Assembly: GCA_009789175.1 (NCBI GenBank)
Contig: CP046866.1
Location: 496,001 to 560,000 of the forward strand
DNA length: 64,000 nt
DNA from: Salinibaculum litoreum
Lineage (GTDB): Archaea; Halobacteriota; Halobacteria; Halobacteriales; Haloarculaceae
Direction of reading: 5' to 3'
The position numbers and the translations under genes were made by a program. Shown piece after piece: positions 19,861 through 28,555 of this stretch. The notes under the pieces were generated by a model. It ran no database searches, had not been told where the DNA came from, and saw only the letters and a list, made by a program, of their open reading frames with translations. Each line of letters starts with the position of its first letter. Position 1 is the stretch's first letter.

Positions 19861-20889
19861 TCACTCTTCCATGGTATTCGACAGCACTGCCACCTCGCTG
19901 TCCGACATTGCGGTGTAGTACATCCGGACCTCGTAGAGACGGCCATCGAGATTTTGCCCGACGCTGTTCGGGTCCGAGTCAGCACCGAGGATGACCTCTC
20001 CGAGAGCGACGTTTCGGTCGAGTGTAGTCGAGTCGATGCGCGTTCCATTTCGATAGAGGACCATCTCGTCGCCGTCATAGGTGCCGACGAGCACCTGTGG
20101 CTCGTTGGCTGGCACGTCGCCTGTTTTCAGCTTCCCGTTGGGTGCCGATCTATAGCCGATATTGTACTCCATCTGGTGGGGGTCGCCGTGTTTCCCATCG
20201 GTCTCCATATACCAGGCGAAATTCGAGTCCTGATGTTCGATGAGGTTCTGGATGTTGGACCCGCCATGGTGCTCGTAGGTGATTGCGATGGTCATCTCGT
20301 CGATGCTGTCCGGTCCGACAAGTGTTAGATCGCCCACGTCGACGTGCGTTCCGAGCGAGCCGTCCATCTCCAGCGCGGTCCCGCTACCCGCACTGACGCG
20401 GGTCGCACCGCTGCCTTTGATTGTCCCGCTGTTACCGTTGCCAGACCCATCGACAACGGTATCGTTGGTGCTTTGATCAAAATTATAGTACGCGATGAGG
20501 TCGCCGACTTCCGAGCGCTCGTCGATCTCCTTATCGACAAGGACCGAGCGCTGTCTGTCTTTTGAGACGATTGTCACCTGGTCTCCTGGGGCTGTCGGCA
20601 AGAGTACTGACTGCCCGGCGCTGTTGCTCTCGATTGTGGCGACCTTGTCACCGTTCAGTTTTACGAGTACGTCCGTTCCAAGCACCTTCGGAACAATGCG
20701 CAGGCCTGCTGGCGTCTGTTCGTACTCGAAAGATGCCTCGGCTGTCGGTGTCCCTGCCCCTTCGAGGAAGGCAAACGACAGGACCACCAGAACGATTGCG
20801 ACGACAACGACGACCCCTACCAGAAGTATATTCCCGATGAGTGGTGTCACTGCACGACTGTCGTCGGCATCGAGGCCGTCACTTTCCAT
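19861..20889 (-). CDS. Type IV pilin with LamG/concanavalin-like domain (paralogue 1)
   Basis: The 342-residue protein starts with a class III (prepilin) signal: DDSRAVTPLIGNILLVG followed by a long hydrophobic helix (about residues 12-45). PibD-type peptidase would cut just before the hydrophobic segment. After a small beta domain (FEYEQTPAGLRIVPK), residues from about 135 form a LamG-like domain: LIAYYNFDQSTNDTVVDGSGNGN, ALEMDGSLGTHVDV, then VLVGTYDGDEMVLYRNG and DGRLYEVRMYYTAMSD. Such domains bind glycans or surfaces, so an adhesive pilus subunit is likely. It lies in tandem with a paralogue and marks the start of the core segment. Confidence 0.85.
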   Translation of the reverse strand: MESDGLDADDSRAVTPLIGNILLVGVVVVVAIVLVVLSFAFLEGAGTPTAEASFEYEQTPAGLRIVPKVLGTDVLVKLNGDKVATIESNSAGQSVLLPTAPGDQVTIVSKDRQRSVLVDKEIDERSEVGDLIAYYNFDQSTNDTVVDGSGNGNSGTIKGSGATRVSAGSGTALEMDGSLGTHVDVGDLTLVGPDSIDEMTIAITYEHHGGSNIQNLIEHQDSNFAWYMETDGKHGDPHQMEYNIGYRSAPNGKLKTGDVPANEPQVLVGTYDGDEMVLYRNGTRIDSTTLDRNVALGEVILGADSDPNSVGQNLDGRLYEVRMYYTAMSDSEVAVLSNTMEE

Positions 20890-20955
20890 TATTCGCAGAT
20901 GTTAGCAACAAAAGAAAAGATTATCGCTACCGGCGTCACTCCGTTCCTCTCGGGC

Positions 20956-21966
20956 TCAGTCCATCGTCTCCGTGACCACTCGAACCTGGTCGCCGTCGAA
21001 TGCAGTGTAATAGAGCCGGACTTCTGAGATTTCGCCATCGAGATAGTCACCATCAAACTCGGCGTCGCGAGCGATGTTCATATCTCCCATGCTAATCTTC
21101 CCGTTGAAATTCTCTGTCGCCTTTTTGTCCCCATCGACATAGAAGGTGTACTCCGAGCCGTCGTAGGTTCCGATTGCGACGTGTTCGGTCCCAGCCGAAA
21201 GCTCGCCGCCGGGAATCTGGCCGGTCTGTGACCCGCTGGAGCGGTCGACGTTGTAGACCGGTTCGTACCCGTCAGAGCCACTGCAGGGCGTATCGCCTCG
21301 TGAACACGGTTTGAGTTCGAGCAACCAGTTGTCGCTGCCGGAGATGTGTTCGACGAGTTCCTGCTTGGAGTCGTCGTCGTTCGTTTTGTAGGTGACTGCG
21401 ATGGTGAACTCGTCGACTGGCTCGGGCGAACTGATATCGGTCACCTCGACGTAATCGTCGTTCCCATCGAACTTGAGCGAACTTGCCCCCCACGTGGCTC
21501 CCTGTATGCTCCCATCGTTGCCGTTTCCTGACCGGTCGACAAGTGTTGACCCGCTCCCGCTCTCGAAATCGTACACTGCGACGAGGTCACCCACTTCTGA
21601 CCTGTCGTCGACTGCCTTATCAACGAGGACTGTCCGCTCGCCATCCGCCGAGACCACGGTGATTTCGTCGCCGGGTTTCGTCGGTAACAGGACCGACTGA
21701 CCGGCGCTGTCGGCACTGAATTCGGTGACTTGCTCACCGTTCAGTTTGACGATGACATCGGTCCCCAGTGCGGTCGGTATCATACGGAGACCTGCGGGCG
21801 TCTGCTCGTATTCGAAGGTCGCTTCTGCTGTTGGAGCGCCTGTCTGTTCGAGGAACGTAAACGAGAGCAGAACCAACACGACTGCAACGACGACAACGAC
21901 GCCAACGAGCAGGATGTTACCAATCAGCGGCGTAAGGCCCCTATCGGTGTCAGAGGGCAACTTCAT
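20956..21966 (-). CDS. Type IV pilin with LamG/concanavalin-like domain (paralogue 2)
   Basis: I chose the start MKLPSDTDRGLTPLIGN (336 residues) because it places the class III signal near the N-terminus as in the neighbour; a start 45 bp upstream adds an unlikely extension. The layout repeats paralogue 1: hydrophobic pilin helix, TPTAEATFEYEQ-like beta region, then a LamG domain (LVAVYDFESGSGSTLVD, SLKFDGNDDYVEV, HVAIGTYDGSEYTFYVDG, GEISEVRLYYTAFD). Two cysteines (KPCSRGDTPC) may form a disulfide absent from the neighbour. The pair probably arose by duplication and may build the same or alternative adhesive pili. Confidence 0.85.
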   Translation of the reverse strand: MKLPSDTDRGLTPLIGNILLVGVVVVVAVVLVLLSFTFLEQTGAPTAEATFEYEQTPAGLRMIPTALGTDVIVKLNGEQVTEFSADSAGQSVLLPTKPGDEITVVSADGERTVLVDKAVDDRSEVGDLVAVYDFESGSGSTLVDRSGNGNDGSIQGATWGASSLKFDGNDDYVEVTDISSPEPVDEFTIAVTYKTNDDDSKQELVEHISGSDNWLLELKPCSRGDTPCSGSDGYEPVYNVDRSSGSQTGQIPGGELSAGTEHVAIGTYDGSEYTFYVDGDKKATENFNGKISMGDMNIARDAEFDGDYLDGEISEVRLYYTAFDGDQVRVVTETMD

Positions 21967-22101
21967 TGCACCATACTTGGCGACCGCTCCAATATATCTA
22001 TTCGTCCGCACGAATTCTGAGCCGGGGAGGGGCGGGCGTCCGCGCGCTGGCCCCTACACTTATATCGCCCCACGACAGACTCCGGGACAGCGAGTACATC
22101 G

Positions 22102-22704
22102 ATGGACAGAGAGGAACGCGCGCAGTCGGGACTCGACAGGCTGATGTTGTTCGTGCTGGCGATAATCGTCGTCGTCGTGGCGATTCCGTTCGTGCTCGGC
22201 CTCGGCGGCGTCGACGTCCGCGCACCACAGAACGACACCGCGGATGCCACGAACCAGTCGACGGACCTCACCGTCTTGAGTGTCACCGGGGAGACGACCG
22301 ACGCAGGTGTCGGTGTCGTCCGCGTCGTCGTCACCAGAAACGGCAGCGGCGAGACCATCGACGCGACGACGGTGTCCGCGAGCTGGACCAACGGCGGCGG
22401 ATACGCGCTGGCCACGACCGAGAGCGCGAGCAACGGCTCCGACGGTGCATTCGGTGTCTCCGTCGATAGCCCCTCCGACTCGGGACGGCAACTCGCCAAG
22501 TTTGGCGACCGCGCGACCTATACGTTCGACCTCGGAGCCGACGACGTGGACGATGTCCCCGAGTTCGGACGCGAACTCCGGCCCACCGAGAGAGTCACAC
22601 TTCAGTTGACCACTGACGCCGGCAAGACCACTGCGGTAGTGCTGACGGTTCCCGAGAACATCGAGCCCGGAGAGACGGTCAATTTGCGAATCCGGCGGCG
22701 GTAG
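22102..22704 (+). CDS. Archaellin/pilin-like membrane-anchored protein
   Basis: A 200-residue protein with a short charged N-terminus (MDREERAQSGLDR), one hydrophobic helix (LMLFVLAIIVVVVAIPFVLG, about 14-33) and an extracellular beta-rich domain with several N-glycosylation-type sites (NDT, NQS, NGS). The pattern resembles divergent pilin or archaellin-like subunits, or a bitopic surface protein. It is transcribed away from the two LamG pilins, so all three may contribute to surface structures. Its last bases lie 12 bp from the convergent copA stop. Confidence 0.65.
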   Translation: MDREERAQSGLDRLMLFVLAIIVVVVAIPFVLGLGGVDVRAPQNDTADATNQSTDLTVLSVTGETTDAGVGVVRVVVTRNGSGETIDATTVSASWTNGGGYALATTESASNGSDGAFGVSVDSPSDSGRQLAKFGDRATYTFDLGADDVDDVPEFGRELRPTERVTLQLTTDAGKTTAVVLTVPENIEPGETVNLRIRRR

Positions 22705-22715
22705 CCGGGACGACT

Positions 22716-25313
22716 CTATCGGCCGAACAGCCGGTAGTCGTGGTCCGGGGTGTACTTTCTGAAGGCGAGACTGTTGGCCAGGACGGAGACACTCGACAGT
22801 GCCATCGCGCCCGCGGCCAGCACTGGCTGGAGCAGCCCCAGCGACGCCAGCGGAATCATCGCCGTGTTGTAGCCCAGCGCCCAGAAGAGGTTCTGTTTGA
22901 TTTTCGAGAGCGTGCCACTGGAGACCCGAATCGCCTTCACCACGTCGGCGGGGTCGTCCCGCATCAGCGTCACATCGGCGGCTTCGATAGCCACGTCGGT
23001 CCCGCTCCCGATGGCGGTGCCCACGTAGGAAGCCGCGAGCGCGGGCGCGTCGTTGACGCCGTCACCGACCATCATCGCCTGGCCACCGTCACCCTGGATG
23101 TCCTCGATAGCGTCTGCCTTCTCGTCGGGGAGGACGCTGGCTTTGACCCGCTCGGGGTCGATACCGACCTGCTTTGCGACGGCTTCCGCGGTGCGCTCGT
23201 TGTCGCCGGTAATCATCCAGACATCGAGGCCGCGCGCCTGGAGGGTCTCGACGGCGTCGGCCGCGGTCGGTTTGACGGTGTCGGCGTCGGCGACGACGCC
23301 CACGACGCGGTCTTCCAGTCCGACCAGCATCGCGGTCTTGCCCTCGCGTTCGAGGCGGTCCATGGCATCCTCGGCGGGAGCAGTGTCGATACCCTCGTCT
23401 TCCAGCAGTTTGCGGTTACCGACCAGTACCTCGCCGTGGTCGGTACTCGCGCGGACACCGTGGCCGGGGACGTTCTCGAAGGAGTCCGGTTCGGGCACCT
23501 CGATGCCACGCTCGCGTGCCCCCTCGACGATGGCTTCGGCAAGCGGGTGTTCGCTGTTGTACTCGGCGCTCGCTGCCAGTTCGAGGACGAACTCCTCCGA
23601 GCGGTCAGGAACGGCCACGCCACCGTCTGCTGCCGGCTCGTCGCCCGAGCCAGTGCCGCCGTCCGCCGCCGACTGGTCGATGACGACCACGTCGGTCAGT
23701 TCCATCTCGCCCTCGGTCAGCGTCCCCGTCTTGTCGAAGACGACGGTGTCCACGTCCCGGACGCGTTCGAGGATGTCCCCGCCTTTGAACAGAACGCCGT
23801 TGCGCGCGCCGATGGTGGTCCCGACCATCGTCGCTGCGGGCGTCGCCAGCCCCAGCGCACAGGGACAGGCGATGAGGACGGCGCTGGCGAAGACGACGAC
23901 CGCGAACTCGGCGACGCCGACTGTCGCGGGCCCACCGGCGGCAAGCCCCCACAGCGGGAGCGCGCCGACGATGCCAGCGAGCGCGTCGGGGAAGGCATAC
24001 CAGACGACCGCCCAGAACACGGCGTTTGCGATGACCGCCGGGACGAAATACGCGGAGATGCGGTCGGCGACGTTTTGAATCTCGGGCTGGCGGCTCTGTG
24101 CCGACCGGACGCGCTCGACGATTTGCTGGATGGCCGTCTCCTCGCCGACTTTCGTCGCCTCGATTTCGAGGACGCCGTTCTCGTTGATGGTCGAGCCGAT
24201 GACCTCGTCGCCCACGCCTTTCTCGACGGGCACGGACTCGCCGGTCACCATCGACTCGTCGACAGCGGAATCACCGTCGACGACGACACCGTCCGTGGGA
24301 ATCTGCTCGCCCGGTCGCACGCGCAGGTTGTCGCCCACCTCGACGTCCTCTAGCGGAATCTCTTCCTCAGTGCCGTCCTCGCGAATCACGGTCGCGGTAT
24401 CGGCCTCCAGTTCCAGCAGTTCGCGGATGGCGTCGGATGCCTGCCCTTTCGAGCGGGCTTCGAGGTAGTTACCGAGCGTGATGAACACGAGGATGAACGC
24501 GGCCGTATCGAAGTACAGCCCCGTGCTCGCGATGAGGTCCAGCAACGCCACCAGCGAGTAGACGTAGGCCGTCGACGAGCCCAGTGCGATGAGCACGTCC
24601 ATGTTCGCAGTCCGGTTGCGGACCAGTGCCGTGTGGGAGTTCTCGTAGAACTCGCGGCCGAGCAGGACCTGAACCGGCGTCGCGAAGAGAAACGCGACCC
24701 AGCCGATGTCGACGCCGAGGACTGTCTCCGGCAGCGTCCCCGGTGCCAGCAGTTCGGCGACCATCATTCCGAGTAGCGGAAGCGACAGGACCGCCCCGAA
24801 GATGGTCAACTTCCGGAGGCGACGCTGTTCGGCCGAGCGCGCAAAACCCTGCTCGTCGAGGTCCGAGTCGCTACTCTCCCCCTCTCCGTCGTCGGGACGA
24901 ACCGGCGTATAGCCCGCCCGCTCGATGGCATCGTAGAGAGCCGAGCGGGACGCGTCACGAGGGTTGTACTCGACGCGGGCCTCGTCGGTGGCGTAGTTCA
25001 CCTCCGCACTGAGAACGCCCTCGGTCGCTTCCAGCGTCTCCTCGTTGGTGTCGGCGCAGTTCGCACAGGACATATCCGAGATGGCGATGGTGACCGTCTC
25101 TGTGGCCATCTCGTAGCCGGCATCGGCGACTGCGTCGGCGATGTCTCCGAGCGTCACCGCATCCGGGTCGTACTCCACGCTGCCCTCGTCGGTGGCGTAG
25201 TTCGCATCGACTGCGTGGACGCCCGACAGCTCCCCGACGCTGTCCTCGATTGTGCCTGCGCAGTTGGCACAGCTCATCCCCCGCAGGTCCAGTCGCGCAG
25301 TCCGTGTACTCAT
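22716..25313 (-). CDS. copA: Copper-exporting P1B-type ATPase CopA
   Basis: The 865-residue pump has two N-terminal heavy-metal-binding domains, each with MSCANC (about residues 13-18 and 80-85), then the P-type ATPase core: a TGES actuator loop ([12 protein letters not shown]), the intramembrane copper site in [11 protein letters not shown], the phosphorylation loop [11 protein letters not shown] and the hinge [12 protein letters not shown]. It moves Cu(I) out of the cytoplasm using ATP. The gene begins about 100 bp from the stop of an Lrp-TRASH regulator that lies upstream on the same strand, an arrangement expected for copper-responsive control. The start at 25313 places the first metal-binding domain at the N-terminus, as usual. 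Confidence 0.95.
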   Translation of the reverse strand: MSTRTARLDLRGMSCANCAGTIEDSVGELSGVHAVDANYATDEGSVEYDPDAVTLGDIADAVADAGYEMATETVTIAISDMSCANCADTNEETLEATEGVLSAEVNYATDEARVEYNPRDASRSALYDAIERAGYTPVRPDDGEGESSDSDLDEQGFARSAEQRRLRKLTIFGAVLSLPLLGMMVAELLAPGTLPETVLGVDIGWVAFLFATPVQVLLGREFYENSHTALVRNRTANMDVLIALGSSTAYVYSLVALLDLIASTGLYFDTAAFILVFITLGNYLEARSKGQASDAIRELLELEADTATVIREDGTEEEIPLEDVEVGDNLRVRPGEQIPTDGVVVDGDSAVDESMVTGESVPVEKGVGDEVIGSTINENGVLEIEATKVGEETAIQQIVERVRSAQSRQPEIQNVADRISAYFVPAVIANAVFWAVVWYAFPDALAGIVGALPLWGLAAGGPATVGVAEFAVVVFASAVLIACPCALGLATPAATMVGTTIGARNGVLFKGGDILERVRDVDTVVFDKTGTLTEGEMELTDVVVIDQSAADGGTGSGDEPAADGGVAVPDRSEEFVLELAASAEYNSEHPLAEAIVEGARERGIEVPEPDSFENVPGHGVRASTDHGEVLVGNRKLLEDEGIDTAPAEDAMDRLEREGKTAMLVGLEDRVVGVVADADTVKPTAADAVETLQARGLDVWMITGDNERTAEAVAKQVGIDPERVKASVLPDEKADAIEDIQGDGGQAMMVGDGVNDAPALAASYVGTAIGSGTDVAIEAADVTLMRDDPADVVKAIRVSSGTLSKIKQNLFWALGYNTAMIPLASLGLLQPVLAAGAMALSSVSVLANSLAFRKYTPDHDYRLFGR

Positions 25314-25410
25314 ACGAGACTGTAGGGGATACTACTTCATTGCAGTTGTCGCTTCGAAACCAAAGCCACACAGCACCCAAAATACTTCTATCAAAACCAG
25401 AGCCCCTTGT

Positions 25411-26001
25411 CTAGGCACCTTCACTAAGGCGCTGGTACTCCTCGACGAAGTTGGCGCGGCAGGAGCCACAACAGAAATGATAGACCTCCCCGTCGAGGGT
25501 TTCGGTCTCACCTTCGGTATCCACGGTGTTGCCACACTCCGCACACTCGGCAGCGAGTTCGGCACCGGCAATCCGCGGGGACCACTCCGAGTCCCCGAGC
25601 AGTCGCACGTCGTAGTCCCGGATGTCGTCCATCTCGGCGGCGTCGGCGACGAGCGTGCCGACTTCGCCGCTGGGTGCGGTCGCGGTGAACACGACTCTGT
25701 CGTCGACGGTCCGGAAGACGTACTCGACGGCGTCCAGGCCGGCCAGCCCCTCACGCACGTCTGTGGCAGCGCCGGGGCTGGTGTCGACGACCACGAGGAC
25801 TGGAACGCCCTCTTCGAGCATCGAGCGGTCCAAATCAACGGTGAACCGCCGAATGAGGCCGATGTCCTGAAGCCGGTCGACGCGGTCGGAGACGGCCGGC
25901 GGCGAGAGGTCGACCGCCTCGGCGATGTCGCTGTACGGGCGTCGGGCATCCTCTAGGAGCAGTCGGAGAATCTCGCGGTCAGTATCGTCGAGCCCTCGCA
26001 T
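25411..26001 (-). CDS. Lrp-type regulator with TRASH metal-sensing domain (copper response)
   Basis: Starting at MRGLDDTDREIL gives 196 residues; an ATG 18 bp upstream is possible. It has an AsnC/Lrp helix-turn-helix (about 1-60, YSDIAEAVDLSPPAVSDRVD), an effector region, and a C-terminal TRASH domain with CAECG ... HFCCGSC that can bind Cu(I). A similar Halobacterium protein (VNG1179C) is needed for induction of the copper ATPase gene yvgX. Being immediately upstream of copA on the same strand, it is very probably that pump's regulator. Confidence 0.87.
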   Translation of the reverse strand: MRGLDDTDREILRLLLEDARRPYSDIAEAVDLSPPAVSDRVDRLQDIGLIRRFTVDLDRSMLEEGVPVLVVVDTSPGAATDVREGLAGLDAVEYVFRTVDDRVVFTATAPSGEVGTLVADAAEMDDIRDYDVRLLGDSEWSPRIAGAELAAECAECGNTVDTEGETETLDGEVYHFCCGSCRANFVEEYQRLSEGA

Positions 26002-26099
26002 GTATCCATGCTGAGGCATCTGGGGAACAAACGCCTTTTGCCCGTGCTTGCTGCCGTCGTCCGCGTGCTCGTTTCAGTCCCGTCACGTTCCTGGCGCGG

Positions 26100-26789
26100 T
26101 TAGACGGCGCTGTCTGCTTCACTGCGGTCCGTAGCCTCGTCGACGCGGATGGCACCGGCGATGGCATCCGGCAGCGAGACGGTGTTGTCATCGGCAAGCC
26201 TGACGGTGACCATCCCGATAGGGGCCACCTCCTCGACGACCAGTTGCGTCCCCGGCGTAATGCCGTGGTCTTCGAGATAGGCCAGCTCCTCGGAGTCGCG
26301 GTCACGGACACGCTGGACGATGACGCGGTCCCCCTCGACGTGCTCCGAGAGCGTCTCGCCGGCCGATTCCTCGACAGGGTCCAGTGACTCCGTCGGGATG
26401 GGGTCCCCGTGGGGGTCGACATCCGGGTCGTCGAGTACGTCCGCGACACGGCGCTCGAACTCCTCGCTGATGTGGTGTTCGAGGCGGTCCGCTTCGTCGT
26501 GGACCTCTCCCCAGTCGTAGCCCAGTTGCTCGGCGAGATACGTTTCCAGCAGGCGATGATGGCGGATAATCTCCAGTGCGACCGTCTCTCCCTCCGTGGT
26601 CAGGGTCACCCCCTTGTACTTCTCGCGCTCGACGAGCTCCCGCTCCTCTAACTTCTCCATCATACTGGTGGCCGTCGGCGGTGTCACGTCCAGCGTCTCT
26701 GCGATACTCGACGTGGAAACCGGCCCGTCCCCCTTGCACTGGAGCTCATAGACCGTCTTCAGATAATCCTCCATCTTCGCACTCAACAT
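26100..26789 (-). CDS. DtxR-family metal-dependent repressor with FeoA-like domain
   Basis: The 229-residue protein has the DtxR/MntR layout: a winged helix (MEDYLKTVYELQ, SSIAETLDVTPPTATSMME), a dimerisation and metal-binding part with HHRLLETYLAEQLG and EVHDEADRLEHHIS, then a C-terminal SH3/FeoA-like domain (LSEHVEGDRVIVQRV ... LVVEEVAPIGMVTVRL). It should bind operators when loaded with Fe(II) or Mn(II). Haloarchaea use such factors (Idr1/Idr2 types) to control iron uptake and storage. It sits between the copper regulator and a second DtxR-type gene; its targets are not visible here. Confidence 0.9.
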   Translation of the reverse strand: MLSAKMEDYLKTVYELQCKGDGPVSTSSIAETLDVTPPTATSMMEKLEERELVEREKYKGVTLTTEGETVALEIIRHHRLLETYLAEQLGYDWGEVHDEADRLEHHISEEFERRVADVLDDPDVDPHGDPIPTESLDPVEESAGETLSEHVEGDRVIVQRVRDRDSEELAYLEDHGITPGTQLVVEEVAPIGMVTVRLADDNTVSLPDAIAGAIRVDEATDRSEADSAV

Positions 26790-26839
26790 GCTGTTGTTTA
26801 GATGCGTCTAAATCAAAAGTGTGTCGTCGCCCGGTCGTC

Positions 26840-26983
26840 TCAGGTATCGTCGGACTGCTGAGATGGGAGCAAGCCGTATCTGGTCAACAGGATGAGCAGG
26901 CCGTAGCCGATGGCACCGATGACGAACACTGTTGCCGGAATCAGAAACGGCCCGAACGCCTCGACCAGCGGGTCGACGAGCAT
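26840..26983 (-). CDS. 47-aa single-helix membrane peptide coupled to the SirR-like gene
   Basis: The peptide opens MLVDPLVEAFGPFLIP and is mostly one hydrophobic helix (PATVFVIGAIGYGLLILLT) with a short polar tail ending QQSDDT. Its ATG shares a base with the stop of the upstream SirR-like gene (TGATG), the classic sign of translational coupling. It is too short to be a transporter alone; it may be a subunit or modulator of a metal transport system controlled by the regulator. No family assigned. Confidence 0.65.
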   Translation of the reverse strand: MLVDPLVEAFGPFLIPATVFVIGAIGYGLLILLTRYGLLPSQQSDDT

Positions 26984-27417
26984 CAGTCAGCCGCGTCGGC
27001 TTCCAGTTCGAGCAGACCACAGACATCGTCCTCGGGGCTGAAACAGTCCGGACACTGTGGCGCGCGGTCGATGATGGTGTCCAGTCGCTCGGCGACCGTC
27101 TCGTCGATGACCGGCTCTAGCTGGTCGGCCTCCTCGCGGAAGTCCTCTACTTCGAGAACCTCGATGAGGAACCGCTCGATGATACAGTAGTTCTGGAGTG
27201 CGTCGCGTGCTCGCTTGATGCCGTCCTCTGTCAGGTCGACGCCTTTGTACTTCTCGTGACTGCACAGGCCTTGGTCTTCGAGTTTGCCAATCATCTCGTT
27301 GGCGCTGGCGGGACTCACATCCAGGTTGTCCGCGATACTCCCCGTCGATGCAGGCCCGTCTTCGACCTCCTGAATTAGATAAATCGCTCGCAGGTACTGG
27401 TCTGCCGTGTTCATCAA
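26983..27417 (-). CDS. sirR: SirR/DtxR-type metal-dependent regulator (short form)
   Basis: A 144-residue DtxR-type regulator lacking the SH3-like domain of its neighbour. The winged helix covers STGSIADNLDVSPASANEM and GLCSHEKYKGVDLTEDG; the metal-binding/dimer part follows (IIERFLIEVLEVEDFREEADQLE). The C-terminus has extra cysteines (PQCPDCFSPEDDVCG) that could bind metal or a thiol partner. Haloarchaeal SirR proteins are linked to Mn and Fe transport control. Two ATGs lie at the start (MM); either may be used. The next ORF overlaps its stop. Confidence 0.85.
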   Translation of the reverse strand: MMNTADQYLRAIYLIQEVEDGPASTGSIADNLDVSPASANEMIGKLEDQGLCSHEKYKGVDLTEDGIKRARDALQNYCIIERFLIEVLEVEDFREEADQLEPVIDETVAERLDTIIDRAPQCPDCFSPEDDVCGLLELEADAAD

Positions 27418-27451
27418 CGGACCCCCCGCCGGACTGACTGTAGTCTCACAC

Positions 27452-27928
27452 TCATGTTCCCTTCTCCATCAGGTCGGTTACCTCTTCGACGCCTTCTTCC
27501 TCCTCGCTGCGAATCTCCCTGAGGACCGATAGGAGTCGGTCGCGGTCGATGCTGAACGACGCCTCGGACTCCTCGACCGCTTTGATGAGGTCGTCGTAGA
27601 ACTTGTAGGCCGTCTCCTCGTTACAGAGCTGGTCGTAGAGGACGCCGTCGAAGTCCTTGTCGGATTCGTACTGGGCTTCGACCAACTGTTTCACCTCGTC
27701 GAACGGAATCGTGTCGGCTTCGAGGTCCTCGACCAGCGAGTCCAGCTGCTCGCGGTGTGTCGCTGACTCCGCGGCGGCCTCCCGCAGGAGTGCCCGGACG
27801 TTGTCGTCCAGGTCCGCGGTGTCGGCGTGTTTCGCGGCCCGAGCTTCGACCACCTCTTCGAGGACGACCCCTATCTGGAGGAGTCGCGCCAGCTGGTGGT
27901 CCGAAGCCACCGGCTGCTGGACGCTCAC
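27452..27928 (-). CDS. Ferritin-like four-helix-bundle protein
   Basis: From the GTG that opens MSVQQPVASDHQLARLLQ the product has 158 residues; another GTG three codons upstream is equally in frame. The sequence is almost all helical, with acidic pairs typical of ferritin-like di-iron proteins (EEVVEARAAKHA, ESATHREQLDSL, NEETAYKFYDDLIKAVEES). These lie at plausible carboxylate-ligand positions, but a full ExxH set is only partly visible, so catalytic iron oxidation is uncertain. Its place beside the SirR and DtxR genes suggests a role in iron storage or oxidative stress. Confidence 0.7.
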   Translation of the reverse strand: MSVQQPVASDHQLARLLQIGVVLEEVVEARAAKHADTADLDDNVRALLREAAAESATHREQLDSLVEDLEADTIPFDEVKQLVEAQYESDKDFDGVLYDQLCNEETAYKFYDDLIKAVEESEASFSIDRDRLLSVLREIRSEEEEGVEEVTDLMEKGT

Positions 27929-27990
27929 AGCGACCACCGGAGCTGGTATTCCGCACTCATATCCACTCGTGGGGGAGGCGGGAACTTAAA

Positions 27991-28005
27991 CCCGCTGTCA
28001 GCGGG
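27991..28005. promoter_or_regulatory. Palindrome upstream of uspA
   Basis: A 6-bp dyad (cccgct-gtc-agcggg) lies about 40 bp upstream of the UspA start and just downstream of a ttaaa-containing stretch. It could be an operator or a small hairpin in the divergent region between the ferritin-like and UspA genes. Confidence 0.3.
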
Positions 28006-28042
28006 CGCGTAGACTTATCACCGTACTTGTCGTAGTTCACCC

Positions 28043-28459
28043 ATGTCTCGCCTTCTGGTTCCGATGGACAACACGGAGATGGGTGAGCGGGCACTCCGCC
28101 ACGCCTTGGAGTTTCACCCCGATGCGGAGATTACGGTCTTGCACGTCGTCGGGAACCCCTCGACGATGCTCGGCCCAGCGACGACACTCGCTCTGGAGGA
28201 CGATGTCGGCGACGCCGCGGACGAAGCTGCCACACCTGTCTTCGAGACCGCTGCCCGGATTGCGGCCGAGTACGACCGCTCGGTGGACACTGTCGTCGAC
28301 GTGGGCCACCCCGTCGCCGCTGTTCTCGATGCCGCTGAGGAGGCTGACCTCGTCGTCATCGGTGCCCACAGCGGCGGGCTGGCCGACCGACTGTTCGTGG
28401 GCAACGTCTCCGAAAAGATAGTCCGTCAGTCTCCGGTTCCCGTCACCGTCGTCCGCTGA
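28043..28459 (+). CDS. Universal stress protein, UspA family
   Basis: A 138-residue protein with the UspA alpha/beta fold: N-terminal LLVPMDNTEMGERALRHAL, ITVLHVV as beta strand 2, and the ATP-binding loop GAHSGGLADRLFVGNVSEKIVRQSPVPVTVV, which has the G-x2-x9-G(S/N) pattern that holds nucleotide phosphates. It probably binds ATP and dimerises under stress. It is a single gene, transcribed away from the iron cluster. Confidence 0.9.
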   Translation: MSRLLVPMDNTEMGERALRHALEFHPDAEITVLHVVGNPSTMLGPATTLALEDDVGDAADEAATPVFETAARIAAEYDRSVDTVVDVGHPVAAVLDAAEEADLVVIGAHSGGLADRLFVGNVSEKIVRQSPVPVTVVR

Positions 28460-28555
28460 ATTCCGTCGCGGTCACAGAACGCGCTTTTATCGCTGTTCGG
28501 GACAGAAACACGGAGTTATTCGGCACTCAAAAATGAGATTCTCGGCGGAATCTCC

